Of a stretch of 64,000 nucleotides of DNA, positions 45,993-58,835 are shown piece by piece. Both the position numbers and the translations under genes were made by a program. The notes below the pieces were generated by a model. That model was not told where the DNA came from and ran no database searches. It saw nothing but the letters and a program-made list of their open reading frames with translations. Source of the stretch: Aquilaria yunnanensis (Eukaryota; Streptophyta; Magnoliopsida; Malvales; Thymelaeaceae). The stretch covers positions 93,076,893 through 93,140,892 of the forward strand of contig CM077594.1 in NCBI GenBank assembly GCA_039654915.1, in the 5' to 3' direction. Each line of letters begins with the position of its first letter. The first letter of the stretch is position 1.

Positions 45993-47412
45993 TGTTGCAA
46001 AACTAAGAGTTTATCAATTTGTAACCCTTAATTACCCACAAGCACATGGAGTTGTAGTGTACTTTAATGTGAGTAGGGGTATCGTCCCAAGGGAATTTGG
46101 TGTTTTTACCAAGATTCGAAATTCAACTTACTCAAGTTACTTAATTGGAAATGAGAGAGAAGTAAAACTAGAGAAGGTAATTGCTCCTAATGAGGTACTT
46201 GAAAGAGTTAAACTAAATGAATTCCCAATGTGCTAAATGAAACTTGTCAAATGAGCTAGAAATAAGAAAACTATCTCCCTAGGACTCCACTCCTACCCCT
46301 TGTTACCCAAGTAACTTTAACCTCAAGATTGGTTTTCCTTGTGTGGTAATGAGGATCTATCTTCAAAAACTCCTTTCTCAAATTGAGTCCTTGCTCACCC
46401 TCAATTAACTTAGGCTTTACCCAAGCTCCAATTTTAACCTAGGGTGGGTTAAGGTTCAAACATCTTTTTATTACCTAATGACCACCTAGATTACCTCTAA
46501 TCTAGATTGCCACTATGCCCCCTCCACTTCTCTCCACTCACCTATTAATCCTCTCTCAAAGATTTAGTGAACTGGAACTTTATGTATGGTGGCCTACCAT
46601 CACTCAACATTAAGCACAAGAAGAAGGGCAACACAAGATGAATCTCATCCATAATCACAAACACGAATTCATTGAGTAGCAAGATAGGAAATGTCATCCT
46701 AAAGAGATAAATCAAACTACTCACAATCCATAATATGTATCAACAACAAACCTATAACAAATATATCCACAAAAATCCAACAAATAAAAAGAGGGAAAAG
46801 AAGAAACCCAAGAAAACCCTTAAAAGACTAAGCTCCCAGGGGTGATGACCCCATTCTTCCAGCTCCCAAACACTTCCTTGATGGTGAATAACCTCTAAAA
46901 GTGATGAGAGAAGAAATATGCCAAGGTGGATGATGTGGGCTCTTCCTTTCTCCTTCTATTTATACTCCCCCTGTTTTCTGCCTCCTTCCCTCTTCCTAAA
47001 ACCCTAAAGGGATAAGAATCCCTCTACAAAACCAGCTCACCAAGTGGGAAAAAGTGGGGGACCATAAAAAATGTAAGATTTCGGCAAAACAGAGTGAACG
47101 TTGGCGACGCATCGCCAACTGGGTTCGAATAAAAGTGTTCACAGAACGTTGCTAACTTTGGCGACGCGTCGCCAACTGACGCGATTTCTGGCGACGCGTC
47201 GCCGACTTTGATTTTCTGCTTCGATCACTTCTTTCATCCAAACGCCATCCTGCTCGAGTCTGCTTCTAATGCCATGTCCGTAACACAGTCCCAACTTGTA
47301 GTAAGCCAAAGAAAACAGGAAAAAACTAAGACAAAAAGAAATAGTTACAAGAAATTGTCGGTCAAAGTTGTCGAAAAGTCAACACTTTGACCGTGGATTT
47401 ATGCACTTAACA
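45993..47412 (-). mobile_element. Athila 3' LTR
   Basis: On the plus strand it reads TGTTGC..TTAACA. The TATA box on the minus strand is at about 46957-46966 (plus 'ctatttatac'). Palindromes of the GGCGACGCGTCGCC type lie upstream of it at about 47,101-47,205. It is 1420 bp, shorter than its partner mainly because one palindrome segment is missing near 47,112. Confidence 0.93.
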
Positions 47413-47432
47413 AATTCCCCAAAACTTAAACC
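47413..47432 (-). other. Athila polypurine tract
   Basis: The minus strand next to the 3' LTR reads AAGTTTTGGGGAATT, the usual purine-rich priming site. Confidence 0.6.
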
Positions 47433-49481
47433 TAAGCTAGTCCCTAGCGACCTACCCTATAAAACCAACCACACAAAACCAAGAAACTACAATGTTAACC
47501 AATTGTTACACCTAAACTTCAATGATTCGCTAGTTTAACTTCAAAAGAAGAAATGGTGGCTAAGGAAAAAGTAGTTTTGCTACTTAAGGTGGATCCCTTA
47601 AGGGTATGACCCTTAACACTTAATTCAATTTCTGCTAGAGGAGTTGTGCTATTTAACTTGGAGCTTGCACTACGTTCTTTTCCATAGGCTTGCAAGAAGA
47701 TCCAACATCCTCTACCATATTCATCTACGGTAAGTTGTACAAAAATCAAAGCTCAGTTGGTTTTTTGAAAGGTCGCAACGGGTTTGGGCAAAGAAAAGAG
47801 GAGGAACCGGATGATAGCTTTCGAAATGAAGTTAGTAAAGTGATCAAGACAAAATCAAGAGCTTAAAAGAAACGAACAAAATTGAACAAGAATCAATCCA
47901 CCGTTCACCACCCCATTACACCTCTTAACTAACTACTATTTCCTCTTCATGTATTTCGCCGTTTAGCAAGTATATAAACGGGAGCTCCGCCTATACCCAA
48001 GCTACTAACTTAATACAATCCAAGGTGATTTTATTTTCTTTTATTATTATTATTATTATTATTTTAAGTCATACTCATGTCTCAAGCATCTTTTTCGAGC
48101 TGTGATCAACTCTTGCCTTAGGAGAAAACTTCAACCTACTTCGATATTGTGAAACAGCGGAGTAGTATACTCTTCTCTTGTTTTTTTTTTTATCACACCC
48201 TCAAACTTGCCATTATTTCCCACTTTATTCAACTCAATGCAATTTCTTTTAAGCCTAAGATTTTACATTTTCCACCTCAGGTAAACTCAAGGGTATATCA
48301 AAGGGAAAATGAACACTCAGAATAAGGCTGAGTACATAAAAAAAAATAATAATCAATTAAGCACAAAAGAGCCCACTAAGAGAAAGCGTGGTAGGATTGA
48401 CTATTTGGTGGAAAGGTTCCTCCTATGAAACCAAACGAGCTTCGAGTTCATACAACTACTGTAAGTTTGCCGGGTCCTCAGGCAAGTTCTAGATCAAAAC
48501 TCAGTACAATAGTCTCAAAAGAGAACAAGTTCATAGCACAACTCCCAAGCTCACTATATCACAACATCAAGATTCCACCAAAAGTATCAAAGCTAATTTT
48601 CCAAATTCATCAAAACTTCAAGAAAGTAAAACTAGTAACCACATCCATCCATATGCAACAATGGTTTCCATTGGGTCCTAAAAACACACAAAAAAATTGA
48701 CCTACATGCTCCTGTATGCAACCTATTGATATTAAATAAAAGAAAGAAAAAAAAAAAGCAAAAACAAAAAAAAAACAACAAAACATGCAAGAAACATGCA
48801 CCCTAAATGAAACAACCATAATTACCCTAAAACTTAGAAACACAACTTAGTCTAAAAACAAAGACAAAAACACAAACAAAGAATATTAAGTATGATAGTT
48901 AAACAACAGCTCCCCCAAACTTAAACATAGCATTGTCCTTAATGGAAAGTGTTTGTTCAAGAATCATACTTGGGGGCGGGTGTTCCCGCCCCTACTACTC
49001 CTCACCTATGTCGTCTTGGCCGGAGGAGCCACCGGCAGGAGAGAAGGAAGAAGGACCTTCAGATGGGACACGGGAAGAGCCAAAGTGTGGGTAAAATGGG
49101 GGTGAATGGCTTGAGGGGTGCGGCATGTACCACTGGTATGCCGAGGGGTGGAAGTGTGGTGGTATGGGTTAAAAATGAGGGTATTCTTGTAAGAGGTTCT
49201 GCTGCTGCTGCTGCTGCTGGTGGCCCCAGCGGACTTGGCCAGAAAGAGACTTCTGGTTGCCGGCAATGAGTGAGATGCCCTCGCGCATTTCTTTAGCAAA
49301 AGAAGAGAAGGTGCCTCCGACTGATTTGAACCGGGCTACTGACTCTTCATGCTGCTCTCTCCTCAACATGTACATCTTGTTGAGTGCTACGGCCAGTGAG
49401 GCCGGGGTAGCGGTAGCTGGGTCAATTAGCTACTCAAACACCCCCTAACTCATCACCTCCCTGAAACTGCTCCTGATCTTC
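47433..49481 (-). other. Athila 3' non-coding region
   Basis: Between the third ORF and the polypurine tract. Near 49,199-49,219 there is a CTG run (CAG on the element's strand). A decayed frame at about 49,170-49,375 (HEESVARFKSVGGTFSSFAK) looks like a former C-terminal extension of the third ORF. Confidence 0.5.
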
Positions 49482-50393
49482 TTATTCTCCCACTTGCTCT
49501 TGGTCCTGAGTGGCATCTTCCTCCTCTTCTTCTAACACTATCTCCTGGATGCCCTTTGAAGCCCTGCTAAGTTTATCCATCGAAATTGGCCTAATGACCA
49601 AAGATATCTTTAAGGGGTCCTCCATGGGAACATCGGCCCTCAGTAGTAAGTTAGTGACTAGCTGAGGGAAGGGCAGGTTCCTCCGTTTCGACTTGGTAGC
49701 CCGGAGGATATGCTTAAAGATGAGCCGGCCAACATCTATCTGAAAATCACACACAATGCAGTATAAGATCTCCAAGTGATCCGGGGTAACTTCCCGAACA
49801 TGAGTAGTCGGGATGAGGCGGTAGGAGATGAAGTAGTTCCATGCTTTCATCTTTGGTGGGAGGGCTGCGGAGCTGAAATAAAGCTTCCTGTGATACTGGT
49901 CCCAGCTCAATGTCCAATTGACCGGGTGACCACACACTATTTGAGCCTGCTGCTCGAGAGAGGCATTTTTGAATGATCCTCCAATTAAGGGGTTGATGTT
50001 GAGCAAACTGTTGATAGCTGTGTCATCATAGTGCACAGTGCGTTGTCGTACAAAGCAAAACTTGGCTCAACAATTCAGATAATATGCTTCCATCAAGTAT
50101 GCATTAAATTCCATGATTAGGATCTTGGACACCTCCGCCTGAGGATGAGCGACCCATTGCTGCCATCCTCGCCTCTCCACCACTCTTAATATCCCCTCAT
50201 TTTCTTTCTTCGAGAAATCGAAGCCTCGCTCCGGTGTGAACTTGCGATTCACATACCCCTCAAAGCAGTTGTTTGCCCTAGAAGACACAAAGCAATTCTT
50301 ATCGTAAGGAGGTTCTTGAGGCTCCTCCTCACGAATCCCCTTCCCCCTCCCCTTCTCTTTCAAAGAATGAACTGATACTGACTTGTGAGGCAT
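49482..50393 (-). pseudogene. Athila third ORF (env-position, putative plant transposon protein), one in-frame stop
   Basis: ATG at 50393, about 304 codons to 49482 with a single in-frame TGA near 50067-50069 after EAYYLNC. It contains VERRGWQQWV, LIMEFNAYLMEAYY, DDTAINSLLNI and PFPQLVTNLLL, and ends in a Glu/Asp-rich tail. These match the 'putative plant transposon protein' domain seen in the third ORF of Athila elements, whose function is unknown. I see no clear envelope features (signal peptide or fusion segment). A splice-acceptor-like 'ttttgtag' ends five bases before the ATG. Confidence 0.75.
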
Positions 50394-50398
50394 GTTTC

Positions 50399-51550
50399 CT
50401 ACAAAACCACAAAATTTAATTCAACTTCCTTTACATGAAAATTTAAGGAACAAAAGATTAACCTTCACCACCACTACTCACAGCTTCAAGTTGATAAACC
50501 ATATAAGAAAAGCTCATGCATAAGTGAAACATTTACAATCTTACTTCAAGTCCATCCTAGGTATTCTAGGAGATTGCACCAAGTATTGTAAAGGCCATGC
50601 ATGTTGGGATTGGACTACTATACAACACACACTTGCCCATTGAACAAATCATCAAGAAGAACCCAAGTTAAGGCCACATGTTAGCAAGGGAATCCCATCA
50701 AAGTCCATACATAAATCTTGCTCTTGGTTCATATGAAAAACATGCTTCCGGGTGCAAACTAATGATTCAATCTTGCACTATGCAACACCTAGATGCAACT
50801 TACACAAAGGATTGAGGTAAACTAGAAACACATGAAGCCACATTGTTGTGCAAAGTGCCTATGGAGGAAGTCGAGTTACACTTTTCTGGAAACACACAAA
50901 CTTAAAAATCAATCAATCTAGAGCAAATCGGTAGCAATTCAAGATTGACCCATTCTTATCTTAAGTAGATACCAAGTTTAGAATCAATCAAACATAAAAA
51001 AACAAGCATAATCGAGAATTTACCATGAAAATTCGTAGCCCTCTTTGTGAAAAAAATTCTAACTTTGATTTCTAATCCAAATCAACAATCCAATGCACAA
51101 AACACTCAAAATACATAAATCTATCCAAATTAGATCAAATTCACGCAAGGAATCCATGAAACTCAAGCATAATCAATCAATTTTCGGAACCTCTACAAGC
51201 ATGCACCATTTGCCCAAAACGCATTACAAAGACGAAGAAAAGAGGAAGAAGATGAAGAAAACTTACTTGCTTCGAATCTTGATAAGAAGAATCAACAAGA
51301 AAATCGAACCGTGAAGTTTACGACAAGGCTAGGGTTTGAAAGTTCAGAGGTTTTTTTGTTAGAAGAACAAGGTAAAAAGTGAGGAAGAGTGAAAAGACAC
51401 GAAATTAAAAATGGCAGTTTCAGGCTTGGTGATGCATCGCCAATCTGGATGAATTCTAGCGATGCGTCGCCAACGCTATGAACGTTCTATAAACTTTTGC
51501 ACAATTTGGCGATGTGTCGCCAATGCTGGCAATGCGTCGTTAGCGTTGCG
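50399..51550 (-). promoter_or_regulatory. Candidate internal promoter and intron ahead of the third ORF
   Basis: On the minus strand, four GGCGAYGCRTCGCC-like palindromes (51,427-51,540) precede a leader-like stretch with AAACCCTAGCC (about 51,330). A good donor (GTAAGT, GT at 51266-51265) follows, and about 860 bp later a TTTTGTAG acceptor sits just before the third ORF. The order resembles a small plant gene leader. Expression from it is inference. Confidence 0.4.
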
Positions 51551-51928
51551 AATTCATCCTTATGCTTTCAAAAATCTTGCAAATTAACCCCTAACTTTTT
51601 ATACTGACTCTCATACCCTTTGGAAATTCAATACATTGTACCTCCTTAAGTTGAGAAAGTGTTGTCCATTCTCCTCACTTTCCTTCTAATGGCTCTTCCA
51701 ACCCGGCAAAAACACAGCAAACTGAAAAATAAATAGAAAATCACAAAGGAAAACACAACCTAACTCATGAAAATGAAAAGAAAAAGGCAATGGAAATCGG
51801 GTTGCCTCCTGACTAGCGCTTGGTTTTACGCCTATAGCTAGGCGCCTTTACAAGGTCTCTCAATGGTCGGGTTCGGCCAAAATGGCTTGGCTAATGTGTC
51901 TAAGTTCATCACCATAATAAGCCTTGAC

Positions 51929-52735
51929 TCATTGTCCATTGACTTGAAAGATGGATCCATCTTGACCTTTAAGCTCCACCGCTCCATATGGTTGCACTTT
52001 AACCACCTCAAAAGGACCTGACCACTTGGACTTTAACTTTCCCGGGAATAGCCTCAACCTTGAGTTGAATAGTAACACTTTTTGACCCAGTTGAAACTCC
52101 TTCTTCATAAGCATCTTATCATGCCACAACTTCGTTTGCTCCTTGTAAATCCTTGCATTCTCATAAGCTTTAAGGCAGATTTCCTCCAACTCGTCCAATT
52201 GAATAGCTCTCTTCTTTTGGGCAGTCTTCAATTCAAAATTCATTTTCTTAACCGCCCAATACAACTTATGCTCTAACTCCACTGGCAAGTGACAAGCTTT
52301 CCCAAACACAAGTCGGTATGGGGACATTCCAATGGGTGTCTTAAAAGCTGTCCTATATGCCCAAAGTACATCACTCAACTTTTGTGACCAATCTTTCTGA
52401 TTGACGCCCACTGTCTTTTCCAATATCTTCTTGATCTCCCGGTTTGAAATTTTGGCTTGACCATTCGTTTGTGGATGATAGGGAAGTGACATTTTATGCC
52501 GTACACCATACTTCACTAGAACTTGAGTCAACATCTTGTTAATGAAATGAGACCCCTCGTCGGAGATAATTGCTCTAGGTGTACCAAACCTTGCAAAAAT
52601 ATTCCTTTGTAGGAACTTAACAACCACATTAGCATCACAAGAAGGAGTGGCAATAGCTTCCACCCACTTAGAAACATAATCAACCGCAAGTAAAATATAA
52701 TGATTAGGAAAGGACCCATAAAATCTATACCTCAT
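51929..52735 (-). pseudogene. Athila integrase core and C-terminus
   Basis: Open for 268 codons. The D,D,E triad is visible in [22 protein letters not shown] and [10 protein letters not shown], with the usual [11 protein letters not shown] phrase. The [13 protein letters not shown] stretch is typical of Athila integrases. It is separated from the zinc-binding part upstream by a stop and frame change near 52,740-52,800. Confidence 0.9.
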
Positions 52736-52797
52736 AAATCAAACACTTCCACCTCAAGAATGTTTTGCAATGGCATTTCATCTCTCCTAGAAATGTT

Positions 52798-53292
52798 TCA
52801 TAACCTTTGGCATCTATCACATGTTTTCACAAACGTATATGCATCCTTAAATAAAGTTGGCCAATAATAACCGGTTTGCAATACCTTACTTGCCGTCTTG
52901 GATGCTAAAAAATGTCCGCCACATGGTGAGGAGTGACAATAGTAGAGAACATCCTTCACTTCCTCATTTGATATGCATCTTCTTATGATTTGGTCTGTAC
53001 ACCGGTGAAAGAGGAAAGGCTCATCCCAGAGATAATGCTTGACATTGGCTTGAAATTTCTTCTTTTCTTGGTAAGCCAAGTTTGGTGGCAAGACTCCACA
53101 AGCTAGATAATTCACATAATCCGCATACCATAGCACCTTACCTTCCACCTTGAATAAACTTTCATCCGGGAAGTGCTCTTGAATAGGTCGCTCCAATGGT
53201 TGTTCTTGGCCTTCCAATCTAGATAGGTGATCGGTCACAAGGTTCTCACATCCTTTCTTGTCCTTGACCTCAAAGTCAAATTCTTGAAACAA
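52798..53292 (-). pseudogene. End of RNase H connection and integrase zinc-binding domain
   Basis: Includes FDFEVKDKKGCENLVTDHLS (end of the RNase H linker), then the HHCC finger: H in CHSSPCGGHF and the paired cysteines in KTCDRCQRL. Stops at both ends separate it from its neighbours. Confidence 0.88.
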
Positions 53293-54739
53293 AAGAATTT
53301 ATCTTATAAGTCTTGGCTCGGCATCCTTCTTGGTGAACAAATATCTAATTGCCGCATGATCGATGTGAACCACAACTTTAGAACCCACAATATAAGATCG
53401 AAACTTATCCACCGCATAAACCACCGCCAAAAGCTCCTTCTCCGTAGTGGTATAATTTTGTTAAGATCCATCTAAGGTCTTGCTAGCATAGTAAATTACT
53501 CGAAAAATCTTTTCCTTCCTTTGTCCCAACACCGCTCCCATGGCGAAATCGCTAGCATCACACATAATTTCAAATGGTTCATCCCAATTGGGTGCTATCA
53601 CCACCGTGCACTCACCAATTTCTCCTTCAAGTTTTTAAATGCTTCCAAACAGTTTTCATCAAAATGGAAAGACAAATCCTTCTCCAGCAAGTTGCATAAG
53701 GGCTCAGCGATCTTGGAAAAATCTTTTATAAATTTCCGGTAAAAACCGGCATGCCCTAAGAAACTTCTCACCCCTTCACATTGGAAGGTGGTGGTAATTT
53801 TTCAATAGCTATAATCTTAACTCTATCCACTTCCATGCCTTCACAAGAAATTTTGTGCCCAAACACTATTTCTGAACTAACCATGAAATGACAATTTTCC
53901 CAATTCAAAGCTAAATTAGTTTTTTGACATCTCTTCAAGACACGAGCTAAGTTATCCAAACATGCATCAAAGGAATCACCAAAGACCGAAAAATCATCCA
54001 TAAATACCTTCATGTATTTCTCCACCATGTTGGAAAATGTGGCCATCATGCATCGTTGGAAGGTTGCCGGTGCATTGCAAAACCCGAATGGCATTCTTCG
54101 AAAGGCATAAGTACCTAAAGGACTAGTGAAAGTAGTCTTCTCTTGATCCTCCGGTGATATCACAATTTGATTATACCCCGAATAACTATCCAAGAAGCAA
54201 TAAAACTCATGCCCCACCAACCTATCCAAAATTTTATCAATAAAAGGAATGGGGAAATGGTCTTTCCAGGTAGCCTTGTTGAGCTTCCTGTAATCAAAGC
54301 ATACCCTCCATTTGGTAACCAACCGCTTAGAAATCCATTCATTATTATTATTGCCGACCACGATTGTACCGCCTTTCTTAGGCACCACTTGTACCAGGCT
54401 CACCCATTGAGAATCCGAAATTGGATATATAATACCAGCATTGAGCAATTTCACAATCTCCTCTTTGACCACTTTCTTCATCTTCGGATTTAACCTTCTT
54501 TGAGCTTTAATGGAAGGCTTAAAGTCATCTTCCATAAGAATTTTGTGCATGCAAATTTTCGGGCTAATTCCCTTGATGTCAGAGATGGACCAAACTATCG
54601 CCCCTCTATGTTCCCTCAAAACTCGAATCAATTTTTCTTCCTCCAAAGTGGTCAATGTAAAAGAAATAATCACTGAGAGGGAACTCTCATTGCCAAGATA
54701 AACATACTTAAGATCTTTTGGTAATGGCTTTAACTCCAA
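53290..54739 (-). pseudogene. Athila reverse transcriptase and RNase H
   Basis: The RT frame (54739-53768) holds AIVWSISDIKGISP, WRVCFDYRKLNKAT, FLDSYSGYNQI, RMPFGFCNAPATFQ and the catalytic KVFMDDFSVFG. RNase H continues in shifted frames to about 53,290 ([49 protein letters not shown]), with in-frame stops. FMDDFSVFG is characteristic of Athila. Confidence 0.92.
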
Positions 54740-54775
54740 CTTGAGTTCTTCCTTGAAATTGCAAGATAAAAGTTG

Positions 54776-55572
54776 TTATACCCTTTTTCTTGGAGTTTGC
54801 AACTTCCCACAAGAATCAAGAGTTGTCAATGTGCTCATTACTTCATGGTCTTCCTCACTAAATGCATTTCTAAACACTAGTGCTCTTCCAATAGAATCTT
54901 CTATAAGCAACAAATCTCTTTTCTCTTCAATACAAGAATCAATCACATCAATCATATAACACTTGGGCACCTCATCAATAGATTTCATGGCTTGAGCAAG
55001 ATTAAAAGTAATTTCCTCATCATTAGCTCTCAAGGTGAGATTAACTTTTTCCACATCTATGACGGCCTTCCCGGTGGCAAGGAATGGTCTCCCAAGTATG
55101 ATTGGCATGTTTCGGTCTTCCTCCATATCCAACACCACAAAGTCTACCGGAAATATAAATTTGCCAACTTTAACCAACATATCCTCCAATACACATTTTG
55201 GGAACGTGAATGACCTATCCGCCAATTGAAGACAAATAGATGAAGGCTTCACCTTTCCAAGACCAAGGCTCCTACAAATGGTTAAGGGCATCAAGTTAAT
55301 ACTAGCCCCAAGATCAAATAAAGTCTTGTCACAATGGAAAAACCAATGTCTAGGGGAATAGTAAAGCTCCCCGGGTCCTTGAGTTTTTGAGGCATCTTCC
55401 TTTGAATGATGGCACTTGTTTCTTCTTTCATCAAAATGAGTTCATTATCAAGGAACTTTCTCTTTTTAGTAATCAACTTCTTGAGGAACTTGGCATAAGA
55501 GGGCATCTGATTTAATGCTTCCAAGAAAGGAATATTAATCTCTAATTTTTTGAATATTTCTAGAAACCTCAT
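54776..55572 (-). pseudogene. Athila aspartic protease region
   Basis: The active site appears as DLGASINLMP (Leu in place of the usual Thr/Ser, as in many Athila copies), reached only after a frameshift near 55,330-55,345. The flap and tail (DMEEDRNMPIILGRPFLATG, VNLTLRANDEE) are intact. Confidence 0.85.
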
Positions 55573-55779
55573 AAATTGAGTATCCTCCTTCTTGGGCTTG
55601 AACCTTTAGGGGTATGGAAGAGTAGGAATATGCTTGGGTGCTTTCTCTTGTGTGGGTATAGCCTTGTCCTTTGAGCTAGCTTCCTCACTTGTAGGTGATG
55701 ACACTTGAACATCTCTAATATTCTCCAATGGGGTGGGCCCTTGGTGAGGATATTCTTCTTGAATAGGTGGCTCCTTAGT

Positions 55780-57249
55780 TTATGTCACCACATTTCTCCC
55801 ACTTTTAAAAGTAATAGCTTGGCAAAACTCCCTTGGATTGACATCCGTATCACTACGTATGAACTTTCCCTTTTGGAGTTGCCGCATAGACATTGCTAGT
55901 TGACCCATTTGTGTCTCCAAATTCTTGATTGATGCTTGAGTGTTAGCTTGCATCGTCTTCATTTCATCCTCCAATGCACCAATCTTTTTGTTTTGTCCAC
56001 TTTCCATCCCCCGCACTTCATGCATGAACTCTTCCATCATAACCTTCATGAAATCTTTCAAAGATGCCTCCGCTTCATTAAAGGTCTCACCTTTTGGTTG
56101 CATAGCACCTTTGGGATTTGAGTAATTGAATCCTTCATGTTGATGATTCCTTGGGAAGAAGTTCCTTCCTCCTTACTTGGGTGGGTAGGGATTCCGGTGA
56201 CCCACAAAGTTCACATCTTCTACTTCATCCACATCCTCACTAGCCATAGCTTGTTGCAATTTCACTCTATCTTGATTTTTTGATAACTTGGATACCATGC
56301 TAGTGAGTGCCGAAAGTTGTGCTTGGAGAGAGGTATCTTTGTTCACTTCATACAGTCTACTTCCCTTCCTTGGGATCCGTTTTCCACTAAGCTCAAGACT
56401 TTTGGCCATGTTGTTCAATAACTCAAAGCACTCCTCCACATCTTTCAACAACAAGAAACCACCGGCTGCGGCATCAACTTGCAAACGAGTATTCAAACTC
56501 AAACCATTGTAGAAAAGATGAAGTTGGTGAGTTTGATCAATATCTTGAGTTGGAACCCTCTTCATCATCCTCTTGAAGCGCACCCATGCCTCCACAAGTG
56601 ACTCCCATTCATTTTGCCTAAATGCCAACAACTCATTCTTAAGCTCAAACGCTTTTTGAGATGGAAACAACCTCCGAATAAATGCATCATATAACTCTTG
56701 CCACGTATGAACCGATGTAGGCTCCAAGTTCTCAAAGCATTCCAATGCTTCATCCACAAGAGAAAAGGGGAAAAGTCTTTTGCATCTTCACTTACACCAT
56801 CTAAATCAAAAGTATCACATAGACTAACAAACCTCTTGATATGGTTGTTTGGATCTTCATTAAGGGTTCCTTCGAATGGGTGTGCTTCAACCAATTGGAG
56901 AACATGGCTAGGAATCATGAAATCTCCCTCGAAGCGGCACCAGTCTAATCATGTTGTCTTGGTCCTCAACTCTTTGAGGGCAAAAGTAATCAAGCACCGG
57001 TCTTCCTCTTCTTCTCGCACCATTTCCATTGTCCATCACCTCCTCAACCCCATTGTGATCCATGGCATTGACATTCCTTTCTCTTCCAAGGTTCCTCATG
57101 TTATCTTTTTGATTTCCTTCTATATTGACAGAATTGAAGGTACTAGTATCTTCTTCTTCAATCACCTTGCTTCTTAATCGAAGTTTCCTCAAACTTCTCT
57201 CAATCTCTAGATCAAGTGGTATCAAGTGAGAACACGAGCTCCAGGTCAT
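55780..57249 (-). pseudogene. Athila gag
   Basis: Starts at ATG 57249 and runs through at least two frameshifts (near 56,930 and 56,760). It has the retrotransposon gag core (HPFEGTLNEDPNNHIKRF, SVHTWQELYDAFIRRLFPSQ, HLFYNGLSLNTR) and ends in a coiled-coil-like segment (about 55,800-56,100). Confidence 0.88.
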
Positions 57250-57361
57250 GCACTAGATGTACCTACAATTTGACAAAGAAGAACACACTAACTACAAGGA
57301 CTAAAATCAAGTAAACAAGAGTAACCAACTTTCATTAACCAAGGTAAAAATCAAATCAAAA

Positions 57362-57379
57362 TCCCCAGCAACGACGCCA
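57362..57379 (-). other. Athila primer-binding site
   Basis: The minus strand reads TGGCGTCGTTGCTGGGGA nine bases inside the 5' LTR. It resembles the tRNA-Asp-type primer site usual for Athila, with two C-to-T-like differences from the form I know. Confidence 0.7.
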
Positions 57380-57388
57380 AAAAAACTT

Positions 57389-58830
57389 TATTGCAAAACT
57401 AAGAGTTTATCAATTTGTAATCCTTAATTACCCATAAGCACACGGAGTTGTAGTGTACTTTAAGGTGAGTAGGGGTATCGTCCCAAGGGAATTTGGTGTT
57501 TTTACCAAGATTCGAAATTCAACTTTCTCAAGTTACTTAACTGGAAATGAGAAAGAAGTAAAACTAGAGAAGGTAATTGCTCCTAATGAGGTACTTGAAA
57601 TAGTTAAACTAAATGAATTCCCAAGGTGCTAAATGAAACTTGTCAAATGAGCTAGAAATAAGGAAACTATCTCCTTAGGACTCCACTCCTACCCCTTGCT
57701 ACCCAAGTAACTTTAACCTCAAGATTGGTTTTACTTGTGTGGTAATGAGGATCTATCTTCAAAAACTCATTTCTCAAGTTGAGTCCTTGCTCACCCTCAA
57801 TTAACTTAGGCTTTACTCAAGCTCCAATTTTAACCTAGGGTGGGTTAAGGTTCAAACCTCTTTTTATTACCTAATAACCACCTAGATTACCTCTAATCTA
57901 GATTGCCACTATGCCCCCTCCATTTCTCTCCACTCACCTATTAATCCTCTCTCAAGGATTTAGTGAACTAGAACTTTGTGTATGGTGGCCTACCATCACT
58001 CAACATTAAGCACAAGAAGAAGGGCAACACAAGATGAATCCCATCCATAATCACAAACACGAATTCATTGAGTAGCAAGATAGGGAATGTCATCCTAAAG
58101 AGATAAATCAAACAACTCACAATCCATAATATGTATCAACAACAAACCCATAACAAATATATCCATGAAAATCCAACAAATAAAAATAGGGAAAAGAAGA
58201 AACCCAAGAAAACCCTTAGAAGACTAAGTTCCCAGGGGTGATGACCCCCTTCTTCCAGCTCCCAAATGCTTCCTTGATGGTGAATAACCTCTAAAAGTGA
58301 TGAGAGAAGAAATATGCCAAGGTGGATGATGTGGGCTCTTCCTTCCTCCTTTTATTTATACTCCCCCTGTTTTCTGCCTCCTTCCCTCTTCCTAAAACCC
58401 TAAAGGGATAAGAATGCCTCTATAAGGCCAGCTCACCAGGTGGGAAGAGCGGGGGACCATAAAAAATGTGAGATTTCGGCGAAACAGAGTGAACGTTGGC
58501 GACGCGTCACCAACTGGGTTCAAATTCTGGTGACGCGTCGCCAGATGAAAAAGTATTCACAGAACGTTGCTAACTTTGGCGACGCGTCGCCAACTAACGC
58601 AATTTCTGGCGACCTGTCGCCAGCCTTGATTTTCTGCTTCGATCGCTTCTTTCATCCAAACGCCATCCTGCTCGAGTCTGCTTCTAATGCCATGTCCGCA
58701 ACACAATCCCAACCTGTAGTAAGCCAAAGAAAACAGGAAAAAACTAAGACAAAAGGGAAGAGTTACAAGAAATTGTCGGTCAAAGTTGTCAAAAAGTCAA
58801 CACTTTGACCGTGGATTTATGCACTTAACA
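57389..58830 (-). mobile_element. Athila 5' LTR
   Basis: Partner of 45993-47412, 1442 bp. The inner edge reads TATTGC where the other LTR has TGTTGC. The TATA box is at about 58351-58360 (plus 'tttatttata'). It has four palindrome copies (58,496-58,625) against three in the 3' LTR. Confidence 0.92.
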
Positions 58831-58835
58831 ATTAA

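Larger units (their letters stand above)
45993..58830 (-). mobile_element. Athila-type Ty3/gypsy LTR retrotransposon, structurally complete, coding regions mutated
   Basis: 12.8 kb flanked by a 5-bp TSD ATTAA (45988-45992 and 58831-58835). Both LTRs, the primer site, gag-protease-RT-RNase H-integrase in gypsy order, a third ORF in the env position, and the polypurine tract are present on the minus strand. The opening of the two LTRs shows about a dozen differences over roughly 275 aligned bases by eye (about 4-5%), so the insertion is not recent. Frameshifts and stops occur in gag, protease, pol and the third ORF. Confidence 0.93.

Noticed and set aside
49190..49225. Polyglutamine-encoding gene suggested by the CTG/CAG run
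   Set aside because: It lies in the Athila 3' region within a decayed frame; the repeat is short and belongs to the retrotransposon.
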